Positions 55,095-64,000 of a stretch of 64,000 nucleotides of DNA are shown here, in pieces; within the stretch, counting starts at the first letter, position 1; each line of letters opens with the position of its first letter. The notes under the pieces were generated by a model, which saw only the letters and a list, made by a program, of their open reading frames with translations, was not told the origin of the DNA and did not search any database. Where the stretch lies: NCBI RefSeq assembly GCF_009826895.1, contig NZ_WUMV01000003.1, positions 124,001-188,000 on the forward strand, read 5' to 3'. Origin of the DNA: Stappia sediminis (GTDB lineage Bacteria; Pseudomonadota; Alphaproteobacteria; Rhizobiales; Stappiaceae). The translations under genes were made by a program, and so were the position numbers.

Positions 55095-55172
55095 CTAGTG
55101 TGGTGAATTTGAAATACGCCTCATTATAGCAGCAGCCTCCGGAGCGTATTTCAAATCCGGAAACCACACTAG
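55095..55172. repeat. 78-bp CTAG-ended palindromic element 1
   Basis: Ends CTAGTGTGGT (55095-55104) and ACCACACTAG (55163-55172) are exact inverted copies. Inside, TTTGAAATACGC (55108-55119) pairs with GCGTATTTCAAA (55144-55155). The trpB-trpA transcript would fold this into a long hairpin. It resembles a non-coding miniature or palindromic repeat rather than an operator. Confidence 0.75.
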
Positions 55173-55184
55173 AAACATATATTC

Positions 55185-55262
55185 GCTAGTCACCCTTTTG
55201 AATCTGAAGTTCGTTCAGAGCATGCCAGGCAATGAGACGAGCTTCAGATTCGGGTGACTAGC
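55185..55262. repeat. 78-bp CTAG-containing palindromic element 2
   Basis: Ends GCTAGTCACCC (55185-55195) and GGGTGACTAGC (55252-55262) are exact inverted copies, with an inner pair GAATCTGAAG (55200-55209) and CTTCAGATTC (55242-55251). It has the same size and plan as element 1, 12 bases away, but different stem sequences. Confidence 0.75.
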
Positions 55263-55270
55263 ACCCGGTT

Positions 55271-56488
55271 TCAAAGATCGAAACCAAGCATGTTTCCGAC
55301 GGCGAAGACATCCTTGTCGCCACGCCCGCAAAGGTTCATGACGATGATCTGGTCCTTGTCCATCTGCGGCGCGAGCTTCATGACATGCGCCAGCGCATGC
55401 GACGGCTCCAGCGCGGGGATGATGCCTTCCACACGCGTGAGCAACTGGAATGCCTCCAGTGCCTCGTCGTCGGTCGCGGGAACATAGGTCACCCTGCCCG
55501 TCTCCTTCAGCCACGAATGCTCCGGCCCGATGCCCGGATAGTCGAGGCCGGCGGAAATGGAATGGCCTTCGAGGATCTGCCCGTCACCGTCCTGAAGGAG
55601 ATATGTGCGGTTGCCGTGTAGAACGCCCGGCTTGCCGGCATTGAGCGAGGCGCAATGTTCGTCACCCTCAAGGCCCTTGCCGCCGGCTTCCACGCCGTAG
55701 ATCTTCACCGACGGATCGTCGAGGAAAGGGTGGAACAGGCCGATGGCGTTCGATCCGCCGCCGACGGCGGCGACGAGCGCGTCCGGCAGGCGGCCTTCGG
55801 CCTCCATGAGCTGCGCCTTGGTTTCATTGCCGATCACGGCCTGGAGGTTGCGCACCATTTCCGGATAGGGGTGCGGGCCGGCCGCCGTACCGATGAGATA
55901 GTAGGTGGAGTCCACATTGGTGACCCAGTCGCGCAGCGCCTCGTTCATGGCGTCCTTCAGCGTGCCCGCGCCGGCGGTCACCGGCACGATTTCGGCACCC
56001 AGAAGCTTCATGCGGAAAACGTTCGGCTTTTGCCGCTCGACATCCGTCTTGCCCATGTAGACCACGCAGGGCAGGCCAAACCGCGCGCAGACCGTCGCCG
56101 TCGCAACGCCGTGCTGGCCAGCACCCGTTTCGGCGATGATGCGGGTTTTGCCCATGCGCTTGGCAAGCAGGATCTGGCCGATGCAATTGTTGATCTTGTG
56201 GCTGCCGGTATGGTTCAGCTCGTCGCGCTTGAAATAGACCTTCGCGCCGCCAAGTTCCTCCGTCAGGCGCTCGGCGAAATAAAGCGGCGACGGGCGGCCC
56301 GTGTAGTGCTTGTTCAGGCTGTCGATCTCGCCCTGGAAGGATGGGTCGGCCTTGGCGTCCTCATAGGCCTTTTCCAGATCGAGGATCAGCGGCATCAGCG
56401 TTTCGGCGACATAGCGCCCGCCGAAAATCCCGAAATGACCGCGCTCGTCGGGACCTGAGCGATAGGTGTTCGGCTGTTGCACGGTCAT
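55271..56488 (-). CDS. trpB: Tryptophan synthase beta chain
   Basis: A 405-residue PLP enzyme that condenses indole with serine. The PLP lysine lies in [18 protein letters not shown], followed by [20 protein letters not shown] and the phosphate-binding [14 protein letters not shown]. TrpB1-type length. ATG 56488 is three bases after the trpF stop, with GGGAGAG formed by the end of trpF, so the two are tightly coupled. Confidence 0.96.
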   Translation of the reverse strand: MTVQQPNTYRSGPDERGHFGIFGGRYVAETLMPLILDLEKAYEDAKADPSFQGEIDSLNKHYTGRPSPLYFAERLTEELGGAKVYFKRDELNHTGSHKINNCIGQILLAKRMGKTRIIAETGAGQHGVATATVCARFGLPCVVYMGKTDVERQKPNVFRMKLLGAEIVPVTAGAGTLKDAMNEALRDWVTNVDSTYYLIGTAAGPHPYPEMVRNLQAVIGNETKAQLMEAEGRLPDALVAAVGGGSNAIGLFHPFLDDPSVKIYGVEAGGKGLEGDEHCASLNAGKPGVLHGNRTYLLQDGDGQILEGHSISAGLDYPGIGPEHSWLKETGRVTYVPATDDEALEAFQLLTRVEGIIPALEPSHALAHVMKLAPQMDKDQIIVMNLCGRGDKDVFAVGNMLGFDL

Positions 56489-56491
56489 TTC

Positions 56492-57148
56492 TTACTCTCC
56501 CACGCCGGCGCGCCTTGCATTCGCGATGAACGCCCGGATAAGTTTTTCGTCCTTCACGCCCCGTTCGCGCTCCACGCCTGAAGAAACATCGACGGCCGAT
56601 ATGCCCGATAAGGCAAGCGCCTCGGCGATCGTGTCGGGGGCAAGCCCTCCCGAAAGCATGACGGGAACCCCCAGGTCAAGCTCCTTTAGAAGGGACCAGT
56701 CGTAGGCAACGCCGTTACCGCCCGGAAGCTCAGCCCCCTTTGGCGGCTTGGCATCGAACAGGATGCGGTCGACAAGACCGATATAGGGCAGCGCGGCGTC
56801 GATATCGGAGGATTGAGAAACGCCCAGCGCCTTCATGAGTTTAAGCCCGGTGCGCATCTTGATGCGGGCACAGCGCTCCGGCGTTTCCTTACCGTGCAGC
56901 TGAAGCCAGTCCGGCTTCACCTCTTCGGCAATCCGGTCGATCAAATCATCGTCCGCGTCGACCACGAGCGCGACAATCTCCGCCTTGCCCCGCGCACGTT
57001 CCGCAAGGCTCGTAGCCTCCTCGATCGACACATTCCTGGGGCTCTTCGGGAAAAAGACGAGCCCGACCATCGCCGCACCCGCTTCCAGAGCGGCGTCCAG
57101 CGTATCCGGCGTCGATAGCCCGCAGATCTTGACGAGCGGTTGGGTCAT
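56492..57148 (-). CDS. trpF: Phosphoribosylanthranilate isomerase
   Basis: A 218-residue TIM-barrel isomerase of tryptophan synthesis. Motifs: VKICGLSTPDTLDAALEAGA with the catalytic cysteine, MVGLVFFPKSPRNVS, LQLHGKETPERC, the catalytic aspartate in ILFDAKPP, and VMLSGGLAPDTIAEAL. ATG 57148 is chosen over ATG 57166. It heads a trpF-trpB-trpA unit; trpF next to trpBA and accD-folC is usual in alphaproteobacteria. Confidence 0.95.
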   Translation of the reverse strand: MTQPLVKICGLSTPDTLDAALEAGAAMVGLVFFPKSPRNVSIEEATSLAERARGKAEIVALVVDADDDLIDRIAEEVKPDWLQLHGKETPERCARIKMRTGLKLMKALGVSQSSDIDAALPYIGLVDRILFDAKPPKGAELPGGNGVAYDWSLLKELDLGVPVMLSGGLAPDTIAEALALSGISAVDVSSGVERERGVKDEKLIRAFIANARRAGVGE

Positions 57149-57195
57149 TCGGGTCTCACTCAGCAAATGCAGTCTTCTTCATCGAAGGCATTGGC

Positions 57196-57293
57196 TCCGG
57201 CGTCATGCCCGGGCGTGGCCCGGGCATCCATCACGTTTTTGCCGCAGCACTTTCCCATATGGTTTGCCGGGTCAAGCCCGGCAATGACGGACA
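57196..57293. repeat. Two short palindromic repeats of the family seen at 27.3-27.8 kb
   Basis: TGCCCGGGC-GTG-GCCCGGGCA with GTC/ATCCA flanks (about 57203-57231), then GCCGGG-TCAA-GCCCGGC followed by AATGACGG (about 57263-57291). The second matches the unit at 27378-27402 in plan (stem, TCAA loop, ATGACGG end). They lie between the malic enzyme gene and trpF. Confidence 0.65.
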
Positions 57294-57315
57294 AGATTGC
57301 GCGGTCGCTGGTCTT

Positions 57316-59598
57316 TTACGTCACATTATACGCCGCAATCGCCGCCATGTTGACGATGTCGCTGTCCTTTGCGCCGATCGTCAGGATCTGCACCGGCTTG
57401 TCGAGGCCGACGAGCAGCGGGCCGATGACCGTCGAGCCGCCAAGCTCCTGCAGCATCTTCGTGGAGATTGACGCGGAGTGGAATGCCGGCATGACGAGCA
57501 CATTCGCAGGCCCGGTCAGGCGGCAGAAGGGATAGGCGGCCATCTTGTCCGGGTTGAGCGCAACATCTGCACCCATTTCACCGTCGTATTCGAAATCGAC
57601 CCGGCGCCGGTCGAGGATCTTCACGGCCTCCTGCACGCGCTCGGAGCGTTCGCCCGGCGGATGGCCGAAGGTGGAATAGGCAAGCATCGCCACACGCGGC
57701 TCATAACCGAGGCGCCGGGCTACATGCGCCGCTTCCTCCGCGATATCCGCCAGCTCCTCCGACGTCGGCATGTCGATGACCGCCGTATCGGCAACAAGAA
57801 CGGTGCGGCCGCGGCTGAGCGCCAGGGAAACGCCGATCACCCGATGGCCGGGCTTGGCGTCGATGCAGTTCCTGACGGTGTCGAGAACGACGGAATAATT
57901 TCGCGTAATGCCGGTCACCATGGCATCCGCGTCGCCGCGCGCAACCATTATCGCGCCCCAGTAGTTGCGGTCGTTGTTCACGAGACGCTGGCAGTCGCGA
58001 TAAAGATAACCGGCGCGCTGCAGGCGGGCGTAGAGAAATTCCGCATAATCCATGTTCCGGTTGGAAAGGCGGGCGTTCAGGATCTCGATGCCCGGCCGGT
58101 CGATATCGACGCCGGCTTCCTTCGCCGCCTCGCGCACCTCGTCGTCACGGCCGATCAGGATCGCCTTGCCGAGGCCCTGGCCGACGAAGCTTGCAGCCGC
58201 GCGGATCATCGGCTCTTCCTCGCCTTCGGCGAAGACCACACGCTTCGGCGACTGGCGCACCTTGGAGAAGATACGCTGCAATGTGCCGGCGACCGGATCG
58301 CGCCTTGCCGAAAGCTGGTTGCGGTAGGCATCCATATCGACGATCGGCCGGCGCGCGACGCCTGAATCCATCGCCGCCTGGGCCACCGCCGGCGGCACGG
58401 TCGAGATAAGGCGCGGATCGAACGGTACGGGAATGATATATTCCGGGCCGAATTTCGGCCGGTTGCCGCGATAGGCGGCGGCCACTTCATCCGGCACTTC
58501 CTCGCGCGCCAGCTTGGCCAGCGCCTCGGCACAGGCGACCTTCATCTCATCGTTGATGGTCGTCGCCAGAACGTCGAGCGCGCCACGGAAGATATAGGGA
58601 AAACCCAGAACGTTGTTGACCTGGTTGGGATAATCCGACCGCCCGGTTGCCATGATCGCATCGTCGCGGATTGCAGCCACTTCCTCGGGCGTGATCTCCG
58701 GATCGGGGTTGGCCATGGCGAAAATGATCGGATTGGGCGCCATGACGCGCACCATGTCTTCCGTCAGCGCGCCCTTCACCGAAACGCCGAGGAAGACATC
58801 GGCCCCCTTGAGGGCATCATAGAGAGACCGGGCATCCGTCTCCACGGCATGGGCGGACTTCCACTGGTTCATGCCTTCTTCGCGGCCCTGGTAGATCACG
58901 CCCTTCGTGTCGCAGAGCAGCACGTTTTCATGCGGCACGCCCATGGCCTTGACCAGTTCGATGCAGGCGATGCCCGCCGCGCCCGCGCCGTTGCAGACGA
59001 TCCTGACGTCCTTGATGTCGCGCCCCGTCAGGTGAAAAGCGTTGATGAGGCCTGCCGCAGCGATGATCGCGGTCCCGTGCTGGTCGTCATGGAAGACGGG
59101 GATATCCATGATCTCGCGCAGGCGCTGCTCGATGATGAAGCAGTCCGGTGCCTTGATGTCCTCAAGATTGATGCCGCCAAAGGAAGGCCCGAGATAGCGA
59201 ACGGAATTCACGAATTCATCGACATTCTGCGTGTCGACTTCCAGGTCGATGGAATCGACGTCGGCGAACCGCTTGAAAAGCACGGCCTTGCCTTCCATCA
59301 CGGGCTTCGAGGCAAGCGCGCCGAGGTTGCCGAGACCGAGGATCGCCGAGCCGTTGGAAATCACCGCGACGAGGTTGCCGCGCGTGGTGTAGTCGAACGC
59401 GCGCGTCGGGTCTTCGGCGATGGCCTTCACCGGAACGGCGACGCCCGGCGAATAGGCAAGCGACAGGTCGCGCTGCGTCGCCATCGGCTTGGTCGGATTG
59501 ATTTCGAGCTTGCCGGGCCGGCCTTGCTGGTGGAACTGCAGCGCCTCCTGCTCGGTAAAGCTGACACCGCTTTTGCTCGACTTGTCCGTCGCCACCAT
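57316..59598 (-). CDS. maeB: NADP-dependent malic enzyme with C-terminal phosphotransacetylase-like domain
   Basis: A 760-residue enzyme of the long MaeB/Tme type. The N-terminal malic domain shows [20 protein letters not shown] and [20 protein letters not shown], the Rossmann site is [20 protein letters not shown], and residues from about 430 onward are a phosphotransacetylase-like domain ([36 protein letters not shown]) that is usually regulatory. It decarboxylates malate to pyruvate with NADP. ATG 59598 has GGGAGG five bases upstream. It is divergent from mutS; this pairing is common in rhizobia. Confidence 0.94.
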   Translation of the reverse strand: MVATDKSSKSGVSFTEQEALQFHQQGRPGKLEINPTKPMATQRDLSLAYSPGVAVPVKAIAEDPTRAFDYTTRGNLVAVISNGSAILGLGNLGALASKPVMEGKAVLFKRFADVDSIDLEVDTQNVDEFVNSVRYLGPSFGGINLEDIKAPDCFIIEQRLREIMDIPVFHDDQHGTAIIAAAGLINAFHLTGRDIKDVRIVCNGAGAAGIACIELVKAMGVPHENVLLCDTKGVIYQGREEGMNQWKSAHAVETDARSLYDALKGADVFLGVSVKGALTEDMVRVMAPNPIIFAMANPDPEITPEEVAAIRDDAIMATGRSDYPNQVNNVLGFPYIFRGALDVLATTINDEMKVACAEALAKLAREEVPDEVAAAYRGNRPKFGPEYIIPVPFDPRLISTVPPAVAQAAMDSGVARRPIVDMDAYRNQLSARRDPVAGTLQRIFSKVRQSPKRVVFAEGEEEPMIRAAASFVGQGLGKAILIGRDDEVREAAKEAGVDIDRPGIEILNARLSNRNMDYAEFLYARLQRAGYLYRDCQRLVNNDRNYWGAIMVARGDADAMVTGITRNYSVVLDTVRNCIDAKPGHRVIGVSLALSRGRTVLVADTAVIDMPTSEELADIAEEAAHVARRLGYEPRVAMLAYSTFGHPPGERSERVQEAVKILDRRRVDFEYDGEMGADVALNPDKMAAYPFCRLTGPANVLVMPAFHSASISTKMLQELGGSTVIGPLLVGLDKPVQILTIGAKDSDIVNMAAIAAYNVT

Positions 59599-59748
59599 TC
59601 CGGCCTCCCTGGATCGAATTGTTATGGAATCGGGATGAGCCCGAACCCTTTTGGGGAGAGGCACATTATCCCCGGAAAATGGTGCGCTCAACCCGACTGG
59701 AGGACGATCCGCAATGAAAGACTTTCAACGGTTTGCTACTTTGCGCCA

Positions 59749-62520
59749 ATGTCCGATACCTTGACCCGAACCAAGACGCCAGCCAAAGGCCGAAACGCAG
59801 ACAGCGCCTCCCACAAGGCGGCAGCGGACCAGCGCGTGACGCCGATGATGGCGCAATACATGGAAATCAAGGCCGCGAACCCGGACAGCCTTCTGTTTTA
59901 CCGGATGGGCGATTTCTACGAGCTTTTCTTCAAGGACGCCGAAATCGCGGCGCAAGCGCTTGCCATCACGCTCACGAAACGCGGCAAGCATCTTGGCGAG
60001 GATATCCCCATGTGCGGCGTGCCGGTGCATTCCGCCGACGACTATCTGCAAAAGCTGATTTCGCTGGGCCATCGCGTCGCCGTCTGCGAGCAGACGGAAG
60101 ATCCGGCCGAAGCGAAGAAGCGCGGCTCGAAATCCGTCGTGCGGCGCGACGTGATCCGCCTCGTGACGCCGGGCACCCTGACTGAGGAGCGGCTACTCGA
60201 CGCAAGCCGCAGCAACTATCTTCTGGCGCTGACCCGCGCACGCTCCGGCTCTCTCGACGAGACGCAAAGTTTCGGGCTTGCCTGGATCGATATCTCGACC
60301 GGCGCTTTTCGGGTTGCAGAGAGCGATGCCGAAACGCTTTCGGCGGATATCGCCCGCATCGACCCGCGCGAGATCGTCGTGTCCGACAATCTTCTCGATG
60401 ACGCCGAGTTACGCCGCCTCCTGAACGACCTGCCGGCCTCGCTTTCCCCGGTTCCGCGCGCGCTCTTCGACGGGGCGACCGCCGCCGACCGCCTGTCGCA
60501 TTATTTCGGGGTGAGAACGCTCGACGGCTTCGGCAGTTTCTCCCGCATCGAACTGTCAGCCGCCGGCGGTGCTCTTTCCTACGTGGAAAAAACGCAGATC
60601 GGCAACCGACCGCCGCTCGACCCCCCTTCGCGGGAGGCGGGCGACGGGCGCATGCTGATCGACCCGGCGACACGGGCGAACCTGGAACTCATGCGCACGC
60701 TTTCCGGCGAGCGGGGAGGCTCGCTGCTTGCCGCCATCGACCGGACGGTCACCGGGGCGGGCTCGCGCCTTCTGGCGGCACGCCTTGCCGGCCCCCTGCT
60801 CGACATAGATGCGATCCACCGCCGTCAGGATGCGGTCGAGCTTTTCCATTCCGAAACCATGCTGCGCGAGCGGCTTCGCGAATATCTGAAGGCCGCGCCC
60901 GACATGGCGCGCGCCCTTTCGCGGCTCGCGCTCGACCGGGGTGGCCCGCGAGACCTGCTGGCGCTTGCCGAGGGGCTGTCCTCGGCGCAGGCGATCGCCA
61001 ACCTTCTGGCTCGCCATGGCGCGCTTCCCGCCGAAGTCGATGCCGCGCGCGAAAGCCTTGCCGAGACGCCATATGACCTTGGCCAGGAACTCAGCCATGC
61101 GCTTACCGACGAACCGCCGCTCCTGAAGCGCGACGGCGGCTTCGTGGCCGAGGGATATTCGGCAGACCTCGACGATCTCAGGCGGCTTCGCGACGACAGC
61201 CGCAAGGTGATCGCGCGCATGCAGGCCGATCTTTCGCAGGAGCTTGCCCTGCGCTCGCTCAAGATCAAGCACAATAACGTGCTCGGCTGGTTCATCGAAG
61301 TGCCGACCATGCAGGCGGAAAAGCTTTCCGCCGATCCGGCCCGCTTCATCCACCGCCAGACGATGGCCGGCGCCATGCGCTTCACGACCACGGAGCTTGC
61401 CGACCTGGAATCGAAGATCGCAAGCGCGGGCGAGCGGGCGCTGGCGCTGGAGCTTGAGGTCTTCGCGAAACTGCAGGGGCAGGTGATTGCAGCTGGCGAC
61501 CTCATCAAGAAGGGAGCGGACGCGCTTTCCATACTCGATGTCGCGACGGCGCTTGCGGTCCTTGCCGAAGCCGAGAACTACGTGCGGCCAAGGGTCGACG
61601 GCAGCCTTGCCTTCGATATCAAGGGCGGGCGGCACCCGGTGGTCGAACAGGCGCTTCGCCGTCAGGGCGGCGATCCTTTCGTGGCGAACGACGTCGACCT
61701 TGGTGGCGAGGGCGGAGACGGCGACGGCCGCATATGGCTCATCACCGGCCCAAACATGGCCGGTAAATCGACCTACCTTCGGCAGAACGCGCTGATCGCG
61801 ATTCTGGCGCAGATGGGCGCCTTCGTTCCGGCGCGCGATGCCCATATCGGTGTTGTCGACCGGCTGTTTTCGCGTGTGGGCGCTGCCGAAGATCTCGCGC
61901 GCGGGCGCTCCACCTTCATGGTGGAGATGGTGGAAACCGCTGCGATCCTCAACCAGGCGGGACCGCGTTCGCTCGTGATCCTGGACGAGATCGGGCGTGG
62001 CACGGCAACTTTCGACGGGTTGTCGATCGCCTGGGCGGCCATCGAGCATCTGCATGAGATCAACCGCTCGCGCGCGCTATTCGCGACGCACTATCACGAA
62101 TTGACCGCCCTTTCCGCCCGTCTGGAACGTCTTTCGAACGCCACCGTGCGGGTGAAGGAGTGGGAGGGAGACGTGATCTTCCTGCACGAGATCGCGCCGG
62201 GTGCGGCCGACCGGTCCTACGGCATTCAGGTCGCGCGCCTTGCCGGGCTGCCGGCTTCCGTGGTGGAGCGCGCACGCGCCGTCCTCGACCAGCTGGAAGA
62301 GCAGGACCGGCAAAAGCCCGTCGAAACGCTGATCGACGACCTGCCGCTTTTCGCAGCCGTGCCGCAAAAGCCCGCCGCCTCTGCGACAACGGCGGAAGCT
62401 TCGGACGAACTGGGCGAAGCCCTCGACGCCGTCGACCCCGACGACATGACGCCTCGCGAGGCGTTGGACGCGCTTTACGAACTGAAACGAAAGAGGCTTG
62501 GGCTCAAGAAGGGCAATTAA
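59749..62520 (+). CDS. mutS: DNA mismatch repair protein MutS
   Basis: A 923-residue mismatch recognition ATPase. The mismatch-binding Phe-x-Glu is in [15 protein letters not shown], Walker A in [17 protein letters not shown], Walker B and ABC dimer motifs in [20 protein letters not shown], and [11 protein letters not shown] follows. The C-terminal region includes the tetramerisation-like helix [14 protein letters not shown]. The frame is open far upstream, but ATG 59749 begins the conserved protein; no strong ribosome site precedes it. Its end overlaps the DUF2244 gene by four bases, tail to tail. Confidence 0.95.
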   Translation: MSDTLTRTKTPAKGRNADSASHKAAADQRVTPMMAQYMEIKAANPDSLLFYRMGDFYELFFKDAEIAAQALAITLTKRGKHLGEDIPMCGVPVHSADDYLQKLISLGHRVAVCEQTEDPAEAKKRGSKSVVRRDVIRLVTPGTLTEERLLDASRSNYLLALTRARSGSLDETQSFGLAWIDISTGAFRVAESDAETLSADIARIDPREIVVSDNLLDDAELRRLLNDLPASLSPVPRALFDGATAADRLSHYFGVRTLDGFGSFSRIELSAAGGALSYVEKTQIGNRPPLDPPSREAGDGRMLIDPATRANLELMRTLSGERGGSLLAAIDRTVTGAGSRLLAARLAGPLLDIDAIHRRQDAVELFHSETMLRERLREYLKAAPDMARALSRLALDRGGPRDLLALAEGLSSAQAIANLLARHGALPAEVDAARESLAETPYDLGQELSHALTDEPPLLKRDGGFVAEGYSADLDDLRRLRDDSRKVIARMQADLSQELALRSLKIKHNNVLGWFIEVPTMQAEKLSADPARFIHRQTMAGAMRFTTTELADLESKIASAGERALALELEVFAKLQGQVIAAGDLIKKGADALSILDVATALAVLAEAENYVRPRVDGSLAFDIKGGRHPVVEQALRRQGGDPFVANDVDLGGEGGDGDGRIWLITGPNMAGKSTYLRQNALIAILAQMGAFVPARDAHIGVVDRLFSRVGAAEDLARGRSTFMVEMVETAAILNQAGPRSLVILDEIGRGTATFDGLSIAWAAIEHLHEINRSRALFATHYHELTALSARLERLSNATVRVKEWEGDVIFLHEIAPGAADRSYGIQVARLAGLPASVVERARAVLDQLEEQDRQKPVETLIDDLPLFAAVPQKPAASATTAEASDELGEALDAVDPDDMTPREALDALYELKRKRLGLKKGN

Positions 62521-63065
62521 CCCGCCGGCCGCGGGATGCGCCCGGACTTCGCCGCCGAAAGCGCAGCCTGGAACGCACCCGCGAAACTCGTGCGGTCATC
62601 CGGATTCAGAAATCCGCCGACCGGCACATGCTCGCCCTTCGAGTACAAGGTGATGCGGGTGACGCCCTCGTCCTCCTCACGCGAAACCGCAAGCCGCACC
62701 CAGAACGGATTGAAGCGGTATTCCTCGGTCTTGCCATAATGGCTGACCTTGCGAATAACGATCTCGGTAAGCGAAACGCTCACTTCCTCGAAAGCGCGCG
62801 CCGTGCGGTAGTTCAAACGGAACGCCAGCCAGACCAGCAGGACATCGAGACCAAGGAAACCGACGACGGGCCATGCGCCGACCGCCATGAATGCGAGACC
62901 GGCGACGAAGGAAACCCCGCCGGTCACGAGCATCAGGACCGTGAAGCCCTTCGGCCCGAGCGAACGATGCGGCGTAAGCACGGCGGAAAAGAACGGGCGG
63001 TCGGCGGTTTCCGCGCCACCATCAAATTCCCTCGCATCGCTCGATCGGCCATTGCTCTTCGTCAT
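62517..63065 (-). CDS. DUF2244-domain membrane protein
   Basis: A 182-residue protein with two adjacent transmembrane helices ([20 protein letters not shown] and [17 protein letters not shown]) followed by a beta-rich cytoplasmic part: [25 protein letters not shown] and [19 protein letters not shown]. This is the DUF2244 arrangement; function unknown. ATG 63065 starts the protein; it is divergent from nth, with the two starts nearly touching. Confidence 0.88.
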   Translation of the reverse strand: MTKSNGRSSDAREFDGGAETADRPFFSAVLTPHRSLGPKGFTVLMLVTGGVSFVAGLAFMAVGAWPVVGFLGLDVLLVWLAFRLNYRTARAFEEVSVSLTEIVIRKVSHYGKTEEYRFNPFWVRLAVSREEDEGVTRITLYSKGEHVPVGGFLNPDDRTSFAGAFQAALSAAKSGRIPRPAG

Positions 63066-63087
63066 GGGCGATAAGTATAGATGGGAA

Positions 63088-63939
63088 ATGTCCGAGGAAA
63101 ACCAGAAACCCGTAAAATCACGTAAGAGCGCGGGATCGCTTGCGAAAAAGCCGGCGACGCCTGCGGCAAAGCGAAGCACCGCGAAGGCTGCCGGCGCCAA
63201 GCCGAAAGCAGTTGCTCGCAGCCGTGCCGCGCCCCGCTACACGAAGGCCGAAATCCGCGCGATATTCGACCGCTTTCACGCCGCCGACCCGGAGCCTAAG
63301 GGCGAGCTTGATCATACCAACGCCTTCACGCTGCTGGTCGCCGTCGTCCTTTCCGCCCAGGCAACGGATGCCGGCGTCAACAAGGCGACGAAGCATCTCT
63401 TCCAGATCGCCGATACGCCGCAAAAGATGCTGGCGCTGGGCGAGGACAGGGTGCGCGAGGAAATCCGCACCATCGGGCTTTACAAGAACAAGGCGAAGAA
63501 TGTCGTCGCCCTTTCCCAAATGCTCATCTCGGAGCACGGCGGCGAGGTGCCGCAGGACCGCGAGGCGCTGGAGGCGCTGCCGGGCGTCGGGCGCAAGACG
63601 GCCAACGTCGTGCTCAACATCGCATTCGGCCAGCCGACGATCGCCGTCGACACCCATCTTTTCCGGCTTGGAAACCGGATCGGCATCGCGCCCGGCAAAA
63701 CGCCGCTCGACGTTGAAAAGGCGATGGAAAAGATCGTCCCGCCGGACCGTGCCCTGCATGCGCATCACTGGCTGATCCTGCACGGACGCTACATCTGCAA
63801 GGCACGAAAGCCCGAATGCAGGCGCTGCGTCATCTACGATCTGTGCAAGAGCCCCGAGAAGGAAAAGCTGGAGGCGGTTCCGGAAATCGCCCATCAGATG
63901 GCGGAGAAGGTTGCCGAGGAAGAAAAGCCCGGAGCCTGA
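63088..63939 (+). CDS. nth: Endonuclease III
   Basis: A 283-residue DNA glycosylase/AP lyase for oxidised pyrimidines. After a basic, Ala/Lys-rich N-terminal extension of about 50 residues it has the helix-hairpin-helix LPGVGRKTANVVLNIAFG, the catalytic aspartate in AVDTHLFRLGNRIG, and the 4Fe-4S ligands C-x6-C-x2-C-x5-C (starting at CKARKPEC). The start is ATG 63088 with GGGAA directly before it, or ATG 63064; neither has ideal spacing. Confidence 0.93.
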   Translation: MSEENQKPVKSRKSAGSLAKKPATPAAKRSTAKAAGAKPKAVARSRAAPRYTKAEIRAIFDRFHAADPEPKGELDHTNAFTLLVAVVLSAQATDAGVNKATKHLFQIADTPQKMLALGEDRVREEIRTIGLYKNKAKNVVALSQMLISEHGGEVPQDREALEALPGVGRKTANVVLNIAFGQPTIAVDTHLFRLGNRIGIAPGKTPLDVEKAMEKIVPPDRALHAHHWLILHGRYICKARKPECRRCVIYDLCKSPEKEKLEAVPEIAHQMAEKVAEEEKPGA

Positions 63940-63945
63940 GCAACG

Positions 63946-64000
63946 TCAGCGCTTGGGCCGGACCCTGACGACCACATCGACGCGAACCACTTCCATGCCT
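63946..64000 (-). CDS. C-terminal end of an unidentified gene
   Basis: The last 17 codons of a minus-strand frame, GMEVVRVDVVVRVRPKR then TGA at 63946-63948, converging on nth. The alternating Val/Arg pattern looks like a terminal beta strand, but this is too short for identification. Confidence 0.4.
   Translation of the reverse strand, partial: GMEVVRVDVVVRVRPKR

Noticed and set aside
58849-59748. 300-codon upstream extension of mutS
   Set aside because: Antisense to the malic enzyme N-terminus; MutS homology starts at 59749.
1-64000. CRISPR arrays, tRNA or rRNA genes, IS elements
   Set aside because: No regularly spaced direct repeats, cloverleaf sequences or transposase/integrase genes were seen on either strand.

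Overview
The window is high-GC chromosomal DNA from an alphaproteobacterium, most likely of the order Hyphomicrobiales (Rhizobiales). Evidence: a rhizobial-type AccD without zinc cysteines, an alphaproteobacterial porin, RutR-type regulators with a dihydropyrimidine dehydrogenase pathway, a two-domain malic enzyme, and short dispersed palindromes of the kind common between rhizobial genes. No rRNA, tRNA, CRISPR array, transposase or integrase was found.

Layout. 1-24.9 kb is mostly housekeeping: ComM (partial), GshB, a methyltransferase, YraN, a small membrane protein, RsmI, an LpoA-like lipoprotein, CoaBC, an OmpA-type protein, a Cys-rich protein, Dut, a HAD hydrolase, CysK, TrpS, MurJ, GlnD, an XRE regulator, Smr, MltA, a Tim44-like protein, FxsA, a sterol-desaturase-like protein, an acyltransferase and PolA. 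A plus-strand structured RNA gene with a rho-independent terminator probably lies at about 2.15-2.45 kb, where all coding genes are on the minus strand.

24.9-27.2 kb is a clearly AT-richer insert with two genes: a ParB-like DNA-binding protein and an Mrr-type PD-(D/E)xK nuclease. It is the best candidate for an undescribed (probably anti-phage or restriction-like) system. A 0.6-kb array of short palindromic repeats follows it. 27.8-32.9 kb holds an oxidoreductase, a porin, a 48-residue secreted peptide, a small membrane protein, a TetR regulator with repeated operator-like sites and an AlkD-like repair protein.

33-49.8 kb is a reductive pyrimidine catabolism locus: PreT/PreA, two tandem overlapping RutR-like repressors, omega-aminotransferase, MmsA, beta-ureidopropionase, dihydropyrimidinase and a four-gene NMT1-type ABC importer. 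Three palindromes resembling RutR operators (TTGACC-n4-GGTCAA type) lie before preT and before the repressor pair. Together the genes would take uracil or thymine through dihydropyrimidine, the N-carbamoyl-beta-amino acid, the beta-amino acid and the semialdehyde to acetyl-CoA or propionyl-CoA.

50-51.6 kb is a RES-type toxin-antitoxin pair next to a dispersed repeat. 51.6-64 kb returns to core genes: FolC, AccD, TrpA, TrpB, TrpF, malic enzyme, MutS, a DUF2244 protein and Nth, ending in the last codons of an unidentified gene. Two CTAG-ended palindromic elements of nearly equal size separate trpB from trpA.
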